The notes: a model not told the origin generated them from the sequence alone. A stretch of DNA of 53,108 bases from Pseudomonadota bacterium (GCA_023436615.1 JAEZIO010000014.1:1-53108), one strand, 5' to 3'. Positions 18,111-27,525 are shown, counted from the first letter of the stretch. Numbers and translations are program-made.

Positions 18111-19067
18111 ATGCCGCTTCGCGTTGCCGTTCAGATGGACCCGCTCGACGCGATCAACATCGCCGGCGATTCCACCTTCGCTATCCTGCTCAAGGCGCAG
18201 GAGCTCGGCCACGCCGTTTTCCACTACACGCCCGATGACATGAGCTATGCCGAACAGCGGGTGTGGGCGATGACGCACCCCGTCACCGTGCAGCATGTCG
18301 CCGGCGATCATTACAGGTTCGGCGAGCCGCAGCTGCTCGACCTCGGGCGCGACGTCGACGTCGTGCTGATGCGGCAGGACCCGCCCTTCGACCTCGGTTA
18401 CATCACGGCCACGCACCTTCTCGAGCGCATCCGAGCGGAGACGCTGGTCGTCAACGATCCGGCGAGCGTCCGCGACGCGCCGGAGAAAATCTGGGTTCTC
18501 GATTTTGCGCGCTTCATGCCGCCAACCGCAATCACCCGCTCGCTCGGGCTCGCGCGCAAGTTCCTGGCGGACCATGGCGACATCGTCGTCAAGCCGCTGC
18601 ACGGCTTCGCCGGCGGGTCGGTGTTCCGGATCGGCGCCGACGGCCGCAACCTCGCCTCGCTGATCGAGCTGTTCAACCGGACCTATCGCGAGCCGCACGT
18701 GCTCCAGAAGTTCGTTCCCGAGATCGCCCAGGGCGACAAGCGCATCGTGCTGGTGGACGGCGAAGTGGCGGGGGCCGTCAACCGCGTGCCCGGCGAAGGC
18801 GAGATCCGCTCCAACCTCGCGGTCGGCGGCAAGGCCGCGAAGACCGAGTTGACGCAGCGCGAACAGGAAATCTGCGACGCGCTCGGCCCCGAGCTGAAGA
18901 AGCGCGGGCTCCTCTTCGTCGGAATCGATGTGATCGGCGGCCGCTGGCTGACGGAAATCAACGTGACCTCGCCGACGGGAATCGTGGCCATCGATTCCTT
19001 CAACGGGACCGACACGCCGGCCCGCATCTGGCAGGCGATCGAACGCCGCCTCGAAGAACGCGGCTGA
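18111..19067 (+). CDS. gshB: Glutathione synthetase
   Basis: ATP-grasp ligase joining gamma-glutamylcysteine and glycine, the last step of glutathione synthesis. 318 residues from the ATG at 18111 (MPLRVAVQMDPLDAINI). A GTG at 18075 overlapping the yraN stop is an alternative that would add 12 polar residues. ATP-grasp motifs include VVKPLHGFAGGSVFRI, QGDKRIVLVDG and TEINVTSPTGI. Co-directional with rsmI-yraN and the downstream DedA gene (4-nt gap). Confidence 0.96.
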   Translation: MPLRVAVQMDPLDAINIAGDSTFAILLKAQELGHAVFHYTPDDMSYAEQRVWAMTHPVTVQHVAGDHYRFGEPQLLDLGRDVDVVLMRQDPPFDLGYITATHLLERIRAETLVVNDPASVRDAPEKIWVLDFARFMPPTAITRSLGLARKFLADHGDIVVKPLHGFAGGSVFRIGADGRNLASLIELFNRTYREPHVLQKFVPEIAQGDKRIVLVDGEVAGAVNRVPGEGEIRSNLAVGGKAAKTELTQREQEICDALGPELKKRGLLFVGIDVIGGRWLTEINVTSPTGIVAIDSFNGTDTPARIWQAIERRLEERG

Positions 19068-19071
19068 CGCG

Positions 19072-19668
19072 ATGAGCAGCTGGGTCGTCCGCCTGATCGA
19101 GCAATCGGGCTATCTTGGCGTCGGGTTCCTGATGTTCCTGGAAACCCTGTTCCCGCCGATCCCGTCGGAAGTGATCATGCCGGTCGCCGGCGTCAGCGCG
19201 GCGGACGGCCGGCTCCAGCTTCCGCTCGTCATCCTTTCCGGGACAGCCGGAGCGATGCTCGGCAACATCTTCTGGTACCTCGCCGCCCGGGCGCTCGGGG
19301 TCGATCGCCTGAAGCCGTTCATCAACAAGCACGGCCGCTGGCTGACGGTGAACTGGAAAGAGGTGCAGCGCGCGCATCGCTGGATGGAGGACCACGGCGC
19401 GGCGTTCGTCCTGCTCGGCCGCCTGGTCCCGACGATCCGGTCGCTGGTCTCGATACCGGCGGGCCTTCTCAAGATGCGGTTCCGCACCTTCCTCGTCGCT
19501 TCGACGCTCGGTACGCTGGCCTGGACCGCGCTTCTCGCCGGAGCCGGATTTCGCCTGCGGTCCGATTTCGAGCAGGTCGATCAGTTCATTGCGCCCGTGG
19601 CCAACGCCGTCCTGCTGTTGATGGCCGTCGCCTACGTCTGGCGGCTGGCGACCCACAAGGCCCACTGA
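19072..19668 (+). CDS. DedA family membrane protein
   Basis: 198 residues, polytopic. The N-terminal re-entrant segment FLMFLETLFPPIPSEVIMP and the central GRLVPTIRSLVSIPAG are the DedA/SNARE-associated signature, with the conserved acidic residue and arginine linked to transport. The C-terminus has one long hydrophobic helix. Family members act as lipid flippases or scramblases for undecaprenyl phosphate or phospholipids; which applies here is unknown. Start at 19072, 4 nt after the gshB stop. Confidence 0.93.
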   Translation: MSSWVVRLIEQSGYLGVGFLMFLETLFPPIPSEVIMPVAGVSAADGRLQLPLVILSGTAGAMLGNIFWYLAARALGVDRLKPFINKHGRWLTVNWKEVQRAHRWMEDHGAAFVLLGRLVPTIRSLVSIPAGLLKMRFRTFLVASTLGTLAWTALLAGAGFRLRSDFEQVDQFIAPVANAVLLLMAVAYVWRLATHKAH

Positions 19669-19675
19669 CGCGGGA

Positions 19676-20605
19676 TCAGGCACGCGGGTGAGCGTGCCGG
19701 TAGACGTCAAGCAAATGCGCGGCGTCCACCTTCGTATAGATTTGAGTCGATGACAGGCTCGCGTGGCCGAGCAGCTCCTGGAGCGAGCGCAGGTCGGCTC
19801 CGCGGGCGAGAAGATGAGTGGCGAAGCTGTGGCGGAGCGCGTGGGGAGTCAGCGTTTCCGGGAGGCCGAGCCGGACTCGAGCGGCGCGGACCGCGCGGCG
19901 GACGAGGTCGGCGTTGAGCGGCCCGCCCCGCGCGCCGAGGAACAACGGCGATTCCCCAACGACCGGATACGGGCATTGCGCCACATATTCGCCGATCGCA
20001 TCGCGGACGGCCGGAACGACGGGCACGATGCGCGTCTTCGACCTCTTGCCGGTCACGCGGATCGCTTCTCCGAGCGGAAGATCCGTCCCTTTCAGCGACA
20101 GAGCCTCGGAAATGCGCAGGCCGGCGCCGTATAGGAGGAGCAGGATGGCGAGATCGCGCGCGCCGATCCAGGCTTGCGAGCCATACGCCCCGGCGTCGTC
20201 CGCAAGGGCCATCACTTCGTCCGGCGCGGCGGGGCGCGGCAGCGTCTTCGGCCGCCTGGGCGCGCGGGTCCGCGGCACTTGGGGCGCCCGCCCCTGCTGT
20301 TCGGCGGCAAAGGTCAGGAAGGCGCGCACGCCCGACAGCTCGCGCGCGGCGGACGCGGCGCCGAGGCCGCTGTTTCGACGCGCGGCGAGGAATGCGCGAA
20401 GGTCGGCGGGAGCGAGGTCGACCAGCACCCGCGCGTCGATCGTCTCGCCGCGATAGCTGCCAAGGAAGTCGATCAGCCGATGCGCGGAACCGACGTAGGC
20501 GCGCACGGTGTGCGCCGAGCGGCGCCGGTCGTGCGCGAGATGCCCTCCCCACTGCGCGACGAGCGCCGATGCCGGATGCGGAAGATCGCCCACGGCACCG
20601 AGCAT
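19676..20605 (-). CDS. xerC: Tyrosine recombinase XerC
   Basis: Resolves chromosome dimers at dif with XerD. About 309 residues from 20605 (MLGAVGDLP); a TTG at 20629 is an alternative. An N-terminal SAM-like DNA-binding domain (about 15-100) is followed by the catalytic domain with GAGLRISEAL (Arg), TGKRSKTR (Lys), LTPHALRHSFATHLL (His-Arg), ELLGHASLSSTQIYT (His and nucleophile Tyr). No integrated element or att site adjoins it, so it reads as the housekeeping XerC. Convergent with the DedA gene. Confidence 0.92.
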   Translation of the reverse strand: MLGAVGDLPHPASALVAQWGGHLAHDRRRSAHTVRAYVGSAHRLIDFLGSYRGETIDARVLVDLAPADLRAFLAARRNSGLGAASAARELSGVRAFLTFAAEQQGRAPQVPRTRAPRRPKTLPRPAAPDEVMALADDAGAYGSQAWIGARDLAILLLLYGAGLRISEALSLKGTDLPLGEAIRVTGKRSKTRIVPVVPAVRDAIGEYVAQCPYPVVGESPLFLGARGGPLNADLVRRAVRAARVRLGLPETLTPHALRHSFATHLLARGADLRSLQELLGHASLSSTQIYTKVDAAHLLDVYRHAHPRA

Positions 20606-20633
20606 CCTCTTTCGCGAGTCGCCGCGCAAGCGG

Positions 20634-22253
20634 CTAAGTCGCCAGCCTCTTCAATGCCGCTGTCCAGGTCGACGCTCGCCTCGCGCCGGCGAAGCGCGGC
20701 TCGAGCTTGGCGAGGAAATCGCGCGGCTGCGAATTCAGACCCACCAGCCACACGTCGGTACCGGCGCCCTTGGCCTGGCGCGTGAATGTCGCGAGCGCAT
20801 TGGCGCCCGTCGCATCGACATAAGGCACCTGCTCCATCCGCAGCACGATGGCGCGCGGCCGCTCGCCGGCTCGCCGGAGCCCTTCGAGCATTTCGCTGGC
20901 CACTCCGAAAAACAGGGGCCCGGTGACGCGGAAGACCTCGACGCCCTCGGGAAGACTGTCGCGAAGCTCGGGCTCCTCTTCGGCGTCCAGCGGAACGAGC
21001 CCGGCGGTCTCGCTCATCCGCATCATGAACAGCAGCGCGGCAAGCGTGACCCCCACGCCGATGGCGACCGTGAGATCGACGAAAACCGTCAGCATGAATG
21101 TGAGGATGACGAGCGCGCGCTCGCCGGCGTCGGTTCGAACCAGCGCGACGAAGCGGTCGGCTTCGCTCATTCCCCAGGCGACCATCAGCAGAACCGCGGC
21201 CAGCGCCGTCATCGGGACGAAGGCAAGCAAGCGCCCGGCGGCAAGCGTGAAGACGAGCAGGAACAACGCGTGGAACATGCCGGCGAGCGGGGTGCGGCCC
21301 CCGGCGCGGATGTTGGTCGCGGTTCGAGCGATCGCGCCCGTGGCGGGCAGTCCGGCGAAGAAACCCGAGGCGATGTTGGCCACCCCCATGCCGACCAGCT
21401 CCTGCCCGGAGCGGTGGCGGCGGCCGGTCATTCCGTCCGCCACCGTCGCCGACAGCAGCGCCTCGATCCCCGCGAGGAAGGCGATGACGAACGCGCTCGG
21501 AAGGACCTGCCGCAGGAGCTCGATCGAGAACACAGGCAGCACCGGCGCGGGAACGCCGGTGGCCATCGAATGAAATCGGTCGCCGACGGTCTCGACCGGC
21601 AGGTCCAGAACCGCCGCAGCGACGGTCGCTGCGACGATGGCGATCAGATAACCGGGTGCTTTGGGCGAGACACCTTTGAGGACGATGATCAGCCCGAGCG
21701 CCGCGGCGCCGACCGCGAGCGCCATCCAGTTCACGGTTCCGAACGCTCCCGCATAGGCTGACCATTTCTCGACGAACTCGGCCGGCACCGGGCCGGTCCG
21801 CAGGCCCAGGAAGTCGCCGATCTGGCTCGACGCAATAATGACCGCGATTCCCGCGGTGAAGCCGGTCACGACCGGCATCGGGACGTAGCGCATCAGCCGC
21901 CCCACCCCGGCATAACCGGCGACGATCAGGATCACCCCCGCGATGATGGTCGCGAGCACCAGCCCCGCGAAGCCGTGCGCGGCAATGACTCCGGCGACGA
22001 TGACGACGAACGCCCCGGTGGGGCCGCCGATCTGGACCCGCGACCCGCCCAGCGCGGAAATCAGGAATCCGGCGACGATCGCGGTGACGAGCCCTTCGCG
22101 CGGGCTTGCTCCGCTGGCGATGCCGAGCGCCATGGCCAGCGGCAAAGCGACGATCGCGACCGTCAGCCCCGCGACTGCATCCGCGCGCAGGTCGGCGCCG
22201 CGATAGCCTTCGCGAAGAACGGTAAGCAGCTTCGGCGTGAAGGCTTCGCGCAT
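20634..22253 (-). CDS. SulP family anion transporter with STAS domain
   Basis: 539 residues: a membrane domain of about 12-14 spans (about 20-410, with the inverted repeats typical of SLC26/SulP), then a cytoplasmic STAS domain (about 430-535, containing FRVTGPLFFGVASEM and VLRMEQVPYVDATGANAL). Transports sulfate, bicarbonate or another anion; substrate cannot be told. It abuts a small lipoprotein gene at its 5' end (1-nt overlap at 22253) and xerC at its 3' end, all on the minus strand. Confidence 0.94.
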   Translation of the reverse strand: MREAFTPKLLTVLREGYRGADLRADAVAGLTVAIVALPLAMALGIASGASPREGLVTAIVAGFLISALGGSRVQIGGPTGAFVVIVAGVIAAHGFAGLVLATIIAGVILIVAGYAGVGRLMRYVPMPVVTGFTAGIAVIIASSQIGDFLGLRTGPVPAEFVEKWSAYAGAFGTVNWMALAVGAAALGLIIVLKGVSPKAPGYLIAIVAATVAAAVLDLPVETVGDRFHSMATGVPAPVLPVFSIELLRQVLPSAFVIAFLAGIEALLSATVADGMTGRRHRSGQELVGMGVANIASGFFAGLPATGAIARTATNIRAGGRTPLAGMFHALFLLVFTLAAGRLLAFVPMTALAAVLLMVAWGMSEADRFVALVRTDAGERALVILTFMLTVFVDLTVAIGVGVTLAALLFMMRMSETAGLVPLDAEEEPELRDSLPEGVEVFRVTGPLFFGVASEMLEGLRRAGERPRAIVLRMEQVPYVDATGANALATFTRQAKGAGTDVWLVGLNSQPRDFLAKLEPRFAGARRASTWTAALKRLAT

Positions 22254-22543
22254 CAGCGCCCGCCCGTCGCCTCGCGCGCCTTCTGATCCTCCACGATCTG
22301 CTGCGCGGTCATTCCGCCGAACGTGACCCTCGCCAGCCTCTGCTTGTCCGGCGCGTTGTTCCAGCGGCCGCCGACGGTACGCATCGCGCGGTCGAAATAG
22401 AGTCGGTCGGCGTCGGGCAGGTCGCGGCGCGCGTCCTTGGCGGTGCGCTCGAAAGCCGCTTGCGACGATCCGTCGATAACCGTCGGCTCGCGCGCGTCGC
22501 AGCCTGCCAGCAGCGCCAGCAGGACCGCGAGCGCATGTTTCAC
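22253..22543 (-). CDS. Small DUF6694-like lipoprotein
   Basis: 96 residues from a GTG at 22543 overlapping the CoA-transferase stop (GTGA). A short signal segment ends in a lipobox-like LLAGC, so it is probably a lipoprotein. The mature part has DRLYFDRAMRTVGGRW and ends FGGMTAQQIVEDQK, where the GMT(A)xxI pattern suggests the DUF6694 type. No function known. Part of a compact minus-strand run from SCP2 through the SulP gene. Confidence 0.75.
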   Translation of the reverse strand: MKHALAVLLALLAGCDAREPTVIDGSSQAAFERTAKDARRDLPDADRLYFDRAMRTVGGRWNNAPDKQRLARVTFGGMTAQQIVEDQKAREATGGR

Positions 22544-23190
22544 GCCTCGTACTTCGCGGTCGTTTTTTCGCGCACTTCCTCTGCCGTCACTCCCGGCCCC
22601 AGCTCGATCAGCTTGAACGGGCTGTCGTGGTCGGGCCGCTGGAATACGCAGAGGTCGGTGATGATCATGTCGACGACATTCTTGCCGGTCAGCGGCAGAG
22701 TGCATTCCGGGATGAACTTGGGGTCGCCGTTTTTCGACACATGCTCCATCACAACGATGATCTTCTTGACGCCCGCGACCAGGTCCATCGCTCCGCCCAT
22801 GCCCTTGATCATCTTGCCGGGGATCATCCAGTTGGCGATGTCGCCCTTCTCGCTGATCTCCATCGCGCCGAGCACCGCGAGGTCGATATGCCCCCCGCGG
22901 ATCATCGCGAAGCTGGTGGCGCTGTCGAAATAGCTCGTTTGCGGAAGCTGGCTGACCGTCTGCTTGCCGGCGTTGATCAGGTCGGGATCGACCTCGTCGT
23001 CATAGGGGAACGGCCCGATGCCGAGCATTCCGTTCTCGCTCTGCAGAGTCACCGTCATCCCCTCGGGGATGTTGTTCGCGACGAGCGTCGGAATCCCGAT
23101 GCCGAGGTTGACGTAATAGCCGTCGCGCAGCTCCTTCGCCGCGCGCGCCGCCATCTGGTTCCTGTCCCAACCCTTCACTTGGGTAGCCAT
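22540..23190 (-). CDS. 3-oxoacid CoA-transferase subunit B
   Basis: 216 residues. Beta subunit of a succinyl-CoA:3-ketoacid (SCOT-type) CoA-transferase that activates acetoacetate. The catalytic glutamate lies in LQSENGMLGIGPFP, and GGHIDLAVLGAMEIS and GAMDLVAGVKK are family motifs. Start at 23190 (MATQVKGWDRNQM) overlaps the subunit A stop by 1 nt (TAATG). The ScoB assignment is secure; the precise 3-oxoacid is inferred. Confidence 0.95.
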   Translation of the reverse strand: MATQVKGWDRNQMAARAAKELRDGYYVNLGIGIPTLVANNIPEGMTVTLQSENGMLGIGPFPYDDEVDPDLINAGKQTVSQLPQTSYFDSATSFAMIRGGHIDLAVLGAMEISEKGDIANWMIPGKMIKGMGGAMDLVAGVKKIIVVMEHVSKNGDPKFIPECTLPLTGKNVVDMIITDLCVFQRPDHDSPFKLIELGPGVTAEEVREKTTAKYEA

Positions 23191-23900
23191 TACGCGGCCT
23201 GCCTTTCGCGAACGGTGCGGAACTCGATCTGCTTCTCGTAGGGGCTTCCGTCGATCAGGCGGTTCACGAAGATCGACGGCAAATGGATGCAGTCCGGGTC
23301 GAGGCTTCCGGTCGGAACGATCTCCTCGACTTCGGCGATGCACACCTTCCCGCACGTCGCCGCCGGCTGGTTGAAGTTGCGCGCGGTCTTTCGGAACAGG
23401 AGGTTGCCCGTCTCGTCCGCCTTCCAGCCTTTGACGATGCTGATGTCGGCGCGGATGCCGCGCTCGAGCACGTAGGTCTCGCCGTCGAACTCCTTGAGCT
23501 CCTTGCCCTCGGCGACCTGCGTTCCGACACCGGTCTTCGTATAGAAGCCCGGGATCCCGGCCCCGCCCGCGCGCATCCGCTCGGCGAGCGTGCCTTGCGG
23601 CGTGAACTCGACTTCGATCTCGCCGGCCAGATACTGCCGTTCGAACTCCTTGTTCTCGCCGACGTAAGAGCTGATCATCTTCTTCACCTGGCGCGTGCGG
23701 AGCAGCTTGCCGAGCCCGACATTGTCGATGCCGGCATTGTTCGACGCAATGGTGAGGTTCTTGACGCCGCTCTCCACGATGGCGTCGATCAGCCGCTCGG
23801 GAATGCCGCACAGGCCGAAGCCCCCCGCGGCGATCGTCATTCCGTCGAACAGCAGCCCGTCGAGCGCCGCCTTCGCGTCGGCATGGATTTTCTGGGCCAA
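23190..23900 (-). CDS. 3-oxoacid CoA-transferase subunit A
   Basis: 236 residues, alpha subunit of the same enzyme. Motifs: GGFGLCGIPERLIDAI, SNNAGIDNVGLGKLL, and ELTPQGTLAERMRAGG-like EFTPQGTLAERMRAGG. Subunit A precedes subunit B with a 1-nt overlap, and the SCP2 gene lies immediately upstream with a 1-nt gap, so all three are one operon. Its likely role is acetoacetate use in polyhydroxyalkanoate or fatty acid metabolism. Confidence 0.95.
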   Translation of the reverse strand: MAQKIHADAKAALDGLLFDGMTIAAGGFGLCGIPERLIDAIVESGVKNLTIASNNAGIDNVGLGKLLRTRQVKKMISSYVGENKEFERQYLAGEIEVEFTPQGTLAERMRAGGAGIPGFYTKTGVGTQVAEGKELKEFDGETYVLERGIRADISIVKGWKADETGNLLFRKTARNFNQPAATCGKVCIAEVEEIVPTGSLDPDCIHLPSIFVNRLIDGSPYEKQIEFRTVRERQAA

Positions 23901-23901
23901 C

Positions 23902-24201
23902 TTATCCTCTCAGCTTCGCCAGCACGCCCTGGAGCTGCATGGCGTTCGACATGTCGCCGTCGATCTTGAGCTTTCCCGTCATGAAGGCCGTCATTCCGTC
24001 CAGCTCGCCGGCGGCCATCTTCTGCCAATCGTCCCAGCTCGTCTTGATCGTCGTGTCGGCAGCGCCGTCATTCTCGGAAACCTGGTTGTTGGCCCCGTCG
24101 AGCAGGATCACGCCCTGGTCGGCGAAATCCAGCTTCACGGTCTTGCCGGGCACCCACGCCTGGTTGTCCTGCATCTTCTGGACCAGTTCCTGCTTCGTCA
24201 T
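23902..24201 (-). CDS. SCP2 sterol-binding domain protein
   Basis: 99 residues forming a single SCP2 domain: KLDFADQGVILLDG, a TTIKTSWDDWQKMAAGELDG segment and AFMTGKLKIDGDMSNAMQL at the end. Such proteins bind acyl-CoA or other lipids. It heads the scoA-scoB operon, which fits lipid or acyl-CoA handling. Start at 24201, with AAGGAGACTTGCC just upstream. Confidence 0.93.
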   Translation of the reverse strand: MTKQELVQKMQDNQAWVPGKTVKLDFADQGVILLDGANNQVSENDGAADTTIKTSWDDWQKMAAGELDGMTAFMTGKLKIDGDMSNAMQLQGVLAKLRG

Positions 24202-24314
24202 GGCAAGTCTCCTTTGGCAACTCGCCTAGCGAGCCGGTCAGTGGGGCGCAACACGGTCGGATTGACTCCGCCGGCGGTGCGCTACAAATGTAGCGCGCTG
24301 GCTGGAGGCGTCAC

Positions 24315-25412
24315 ATGTTCCGAATCATCCTGGCGATTTTCGCGTCATTTCTGTTGGGAAGCGCCGCCTCGGCTGCCGCGGCCGACCCGAGGCCGTTCGA
24401 GCAAGCGATGCGTGCGAGGGTTGCGGGAAAGGCGACGGGCGCGGTTCTCGTCGCCCGGCACGGCCGAATCTTGTGGTCCGGATCGGTCGGCAACCCCGCC
24501 CGCGGAATCCCCCGGCCTGGCGTCGATTCGGCATTCGACGCGCTCTCGATCGGCAAGACGTTCACGGCGGTCGCCATTCAGCGCCTTGCCGCGCAAGGCC
24601 GGATTCGGCTGGACGCACCGCTCCGGCGCTACATCCCCGAATTGCCGGTCACTCTGGGAGACGTCACCGTCCAATCCTGTCTCGACAACGCGAGCGGCTG
24701 GGGCCCCTATCTCAACGACAAAGGGGATTTCGATCCGGAAAGCACGGCGCAACTGGTGCGCGATCTCGGCACGGCCGAACGCAAGGGTCCGGTCGGCAAC
24801 TATGCCTATTCCAACACCGGCTTCCAGGCGCTTGGGCTGGTGGTTCAGCGAGTGACCGGCAAGCCCTTCAAGCAATCGATGCGTGAGCTGGTTTTCCGCC
24901 CGGCGAAGCTCAGCTCGACCGACTTCCTCGGCTCGCCGCTGTTCCGGCATCGCCCGGCCGCCGTTGGCTGGAAGGACGGAAAGCGAACGGGCTCGGTCAG
25001 GACCTGGCCATCGACCTGGTCGCTGATGGGCGCAGCGGGGATGGGTACTACGGTGATGGACCTGTACCGGCTCAACCGGACGCTCATCGCGGGCGACGGC
25101 CTTGGCTCGCAAGCGCGATCGAGGATGCTCGCCGACGGTGTGCCGACCGGGGGCCGCGCGCCCTATCGCGAGGCGGGGCGGACTCTCATCACCTACGGCT
25201 CCGGTCTCTACCACTGGCGCGACGCCAAGGGTCGCCGCGTGCACTTCCACGGCGGAGACGGCGACTACGGTTTCCACGCGGCGATGTTCTGGCGCGAGGA
25301 CGACGATCTTTTCATCGTCGGCCTGTTCAACAGCGGCGACCCGTCGGGAAGCTTCGACCGCGCCGCGTTCATCGACGCCTTCGCCAATGCCGCGGGGCAG
25401 GCGAGCCGCTAG
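24315..25412 (+). CDS. Secreted serine hydrolase, beta-lactamase-like family (second copy in window)
   Basis: 365 residues with a signal peptide (about 1-23, ending SAASAAAA). The SxxK motif is in LSIGKTFT, YSN in YAYSNTGFQ, and HGGDGDYGF replaces the KTG box. It belongs to the same superfamily as the gene at 4992 but is clearly not a recent duplicate, and it lacks the C-terminal extension. Substrate unknown; probably periplasmic peptidase or esterase. Divergent from the SCP2-scoAB operon. Confidence 0.88.
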   Translation: MFRIILAIFASFLLGSAASAAAADPRPFEQAMRARVAGKATGAVLVARHGRILWSGSVGNPARGIPRPGVDSAFDALSIGKTFTAVAIQRLAAQGRIRLDAPLRRYIPELPVTLGDVTVQSCLDNASGWGPYLNDKGDFDPESTAQLVRDLGTAERKGPVGNYAYSNTGFQALGLVVQRVTGKPFKQSMRELVFRPAKLSSTDFLGSPLFRHRPAAVGWKDGKRTGSVRTWPSTWSLMGAAGMGTTVMDLYRLNRTLIAGDGLGSQARSRMLADGVPTGGRAPYREAGRTLITYGSGLYHWRDAKGRRVHFHGGDGDYGFHAAMFWREDDDLFIVGLFNSGDPSGSFDRAAFIDAFANAAGQASR

Positions 25413-25453
25413 AGCTCGTTGCAGCGGTCGCGGCCGACGCCTATCTGGCGCGC

Positions 25454-26881
25454 ATGGGATACGAAGCCGACCTCAAGCTCTTCATCAACGGAAGCTGGCG
25501 AACCGGCGAAGGCCGCGACAGCTTCCCAGTCGTCAACCCCGTCACCGGAGAGGGGATCGCCGAGCTTCCGCTCGCGACCGAAGCCGACCTCGACGAGGCG
25601 CTCGAGACGGCGAAGCGCACCTATCCCGAATGGCGCGCGACCGAGATCGAGAAGCGAAGCGCGATCCTCCACAAGACGGCGAAGATCCTGAAGGAGCGCG
25701 CCGAAGACATCGGACGCACGATGACGCAGGAGCAGGGCAAGCCGCTCGCGGAATCGAAGGGCGAAGTGTTCGGCGCGGCGTCGCTGTTCGATTGGTACGC
25801 GGAGGAGATCAAGCGCGACTACGGCCGAGTCCTCGTCCGCCCGCCGGGCCAGCTCAGCCGCGTGATGCACGAACCGGTCGGCCCGGTCGCGACCTTCACG
25901 CCGTGGAATTTCCCGATCTACCTGCTCGCCAAGAAGGTCGCGGCAGCGCTCGCCGCGGGCTGCTCCGTCATCTCGAAGCCGCCCGAGGAAACGCCCGGTA
26001 ACACGCTGGCGATCGCCGAGGCGCTCGACGCGGCGGGCCTGCCCAAGGGCGTGTTCCAGCTCGTCCACGGCGTCCCCGACATGGTCAGCCGCCATCTCAT
26101 CGGCTCGAAGGTCATCCGCAAGGTCAGCTTCACCGGCTCGATTCCCGTCGGCAAGCATTTGATGAAGCTCGCGGCCGACAACGTCACCAAGATCACGCTC
26201 GAACTCGGCGGCCACGCGCCGGTCCTGATCTTCGACGATTGCGACCTCGAAAAGACGCTCGACATGGTGGTGCCGCAGAAATTCCGGAACGCCGGCCAGG
26301 TGTGCGTGTCCCCGACGCGCTTCTACGTGCAGGAGGGAATCTACGACGCCTTCATCAAGGGCTTCGCCGAGCGCACGCAGAAGGTGAAGGTCGGCGACGG
26401 GCTTCTCGAGGGCACGAAAATGGGGCCGCTTGCCAACAACCGGCGCCCGGAAGCGGTCGGCGCTTTGGTCGAGGACGCCAAGGCCAAGGGCGCGAAGGTG
26501 CTCGCCGGCGGCAGCCGCGGCGATTCCGGCTTCTTCTTCGAGCCGACGCTCCTTGCCGACGTGCCCTTGGAAGCGGACATCATGAACAACGAGCCGTTCG
26601 GTCCCGTCGCCGTCTCGCGCCCGTTCAAGGACATGGACGAAGCGATCGAGCAGGCCAACCGCCTGCCCTACGGTCTCGCCGCCTTCGCCTTCACCGAGAA
26701 CGGCCGCCGCGCGAACCTGCTCGGCGATGCGATCGAGGCCGGAATGGTTGGGATCAACACCTTCGCCATCTCCATTGCCGATGCGCCGTTCGGCGGCGTC
26801 AAGGAGTCAGGATTCGGCTCCGAAGGCGGCAAGGAGGGCCTCGAGACCTATCAAGTCGTGAAGGCGATCCACCAAGCTTGA
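25454..26881 (+). CDS. NAD(P)-dependent aldehyde dehydrogenase, succinate-semialdehyde type
   Basis: 475 residues, full ALDH superfamily length. General base E250 in LELGGHAP, nucleophile C284 in GQVCVSPTRF, cofactor site SFTGSIPVG, and TPWNFP. Sequence style matches succinate-semialdehyde dehydrogenases but no glutamate/GABA genes adjoin, so the substrate is inferred. Stop codon at 26879-26881 is followed directly by copy B of the composite hairpin element. Confidence 0.93.
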   Translation: MGYEADLKLFINGSWRTGEGRDSFPVVNPVTGEGIAELPLATEADLDEALETAKRTYPEWRATEIEKRSAILHKTAKILKERAEDIGRTMTQEQGKPLAESKGEVFGAASLFDWYAEEIKRDYGRVLVRPPGQLSRVMHEPVGPVATFTPWNFPIYLLAKKVAAALAAGCSVISKPPEETPGNTLAIAEALDAAGLPKGVFQLVHGVPDMVSRHLIGSKVIRKVSFTGSIPVGKHLMKLAADNVTKITLELGGHAPVLIFDDCDLEKTLDMVVPQKFRNAGQVCVSPTRFYVQEGIYDAFIKGFAERTQKVKVGDGLLEGTKMGPLANNRRPEAVGALVEDAKAKGAKVLAGGSRGDSGFFFEPTLLADVPLEADIMNNEPFGPVAVSRPFKDMDEAIEQANRLPYGLAAFAFTENGRRANLLGDAIEAGMVGINTFAISIADAPFGGVKESGFGSEGGKEGLETYQVVKAIHQA

Positions 26882-26999
26882 GCACCCGAGAATAAGCGAC
26901 GGATTGCGCAGCAATCGGCGCTTATGTCGAAGAGTGTGCGAAAGCCGGCCAGCCTGCCGCGCAGCGGACAGGACTGACGGCGCGGATTCACTCCGCGCC
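26882..26999 (+). repeat. Composite three-hairpin 3'-UTR element, copy B
   Basis: Begins at the base after the stop codon. CCGAG at 26886; hairpin 1 at 26892-26925 (ATAAGCG/CGCTTAT with an inner GATTGC/GCAATC stem); GTCGAAGAG at 26926-26934; GCGAAAGCCGG block; hairpin 2 (CCTG/CAGG, CCGC/GCGG); hairpin 3 at 26979-26999 (GGCGCGGA/TCCGCGCC around TTCAC). It ends 9 nt before the stop of the convergent SRPBCC gene, so it could also serve as a bidirectional terminator-like structure, though it has no T-run. Confidence 0.85.
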
Positions 27000-27008
27000 G
27001 GCACGAAC

Positions 27009-27458
27009 TCACTTGTACGCCCCCTCGCGCAGGTTGATTCCATACTCCTTCCACGCCTTCAGCGCGGCGAGCATCTGCGACCAGCCCATGCAATTGCCGT
27101 AGCTCGCCTTGCGCGCCGCATCGCTGTCGCGCCAGCCGCTCTCGGCGATCTCGACCTTCGTGCGCCCCTCCTCCACCGGCGTGAAGGTCATGGTGACGGT
27201 GATGTTGTAGTCCGCGCCCGGCTCGTTGGCCTTCCATTCGACGACGATCTTCTCGTCGGGCACGACGTCCTTCACCTCGACGGGAAAGGCGCCGGGAAAA
27301 TCGTGGAAATCCCAGCTGACGGTGTTACCCGCTTCCAGCCGTCCCTTCGCGCCGCCGGTGGTGAAATAGGCCGATAGCTGCTCCGGATCGGCGACCGCCT
27401 CGAACACTTCGTGGACCGGCTTGTTGACGATGATCCAGACCGTGAAGTTCGCGTCCAT
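27009..27458 (-). CDS. SRPBCC / AHSA1-type domain protein
   Basis: 149 residues from the ATG at 27458 with AGGAGAG upstream. The START-like fold is indicated by IIVNKPVHEVFEAVADPEQLSAYF and the C-terminal helix GWSQMLAALKAWKEYG. These small-ligand pocket proteins are often stress-linked or adaptors; the ligand is unknown. Divergent from the ThDP enzyme gene and convergent with the aldehyde dehydrogenase, separated from it by repeat copy B. Confidence 0.88.
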   Translation of the reverse strand: MDANFTVWIIVNKPVHEVFEAVADPEQLSAYFTTGGAKGRLEAGNTVSWDFHDFPGAFPVEVKDVVPDEKIVVEWKANEPGADYNITVTMTFTPVEEGRTKVEIAESGWRDSDAARKASYGNCMGWSQMLAALKAWKEYGINLREGAYK

Positions 27459-27525
27459 GAGACTCTCTCCTTTCCGCGTTCGCCCGAGCGTAGCAAAGCG
27501 CGCGGCGCTTGGGTAAGGGCCGCCC

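Noticed and set aside
19676..20605. XerC-like recombinase as the integrase of a mobile island
   Set aside because: Full housekeeping XerC features and no tRNA, direct repeats or cargo genes next to it.
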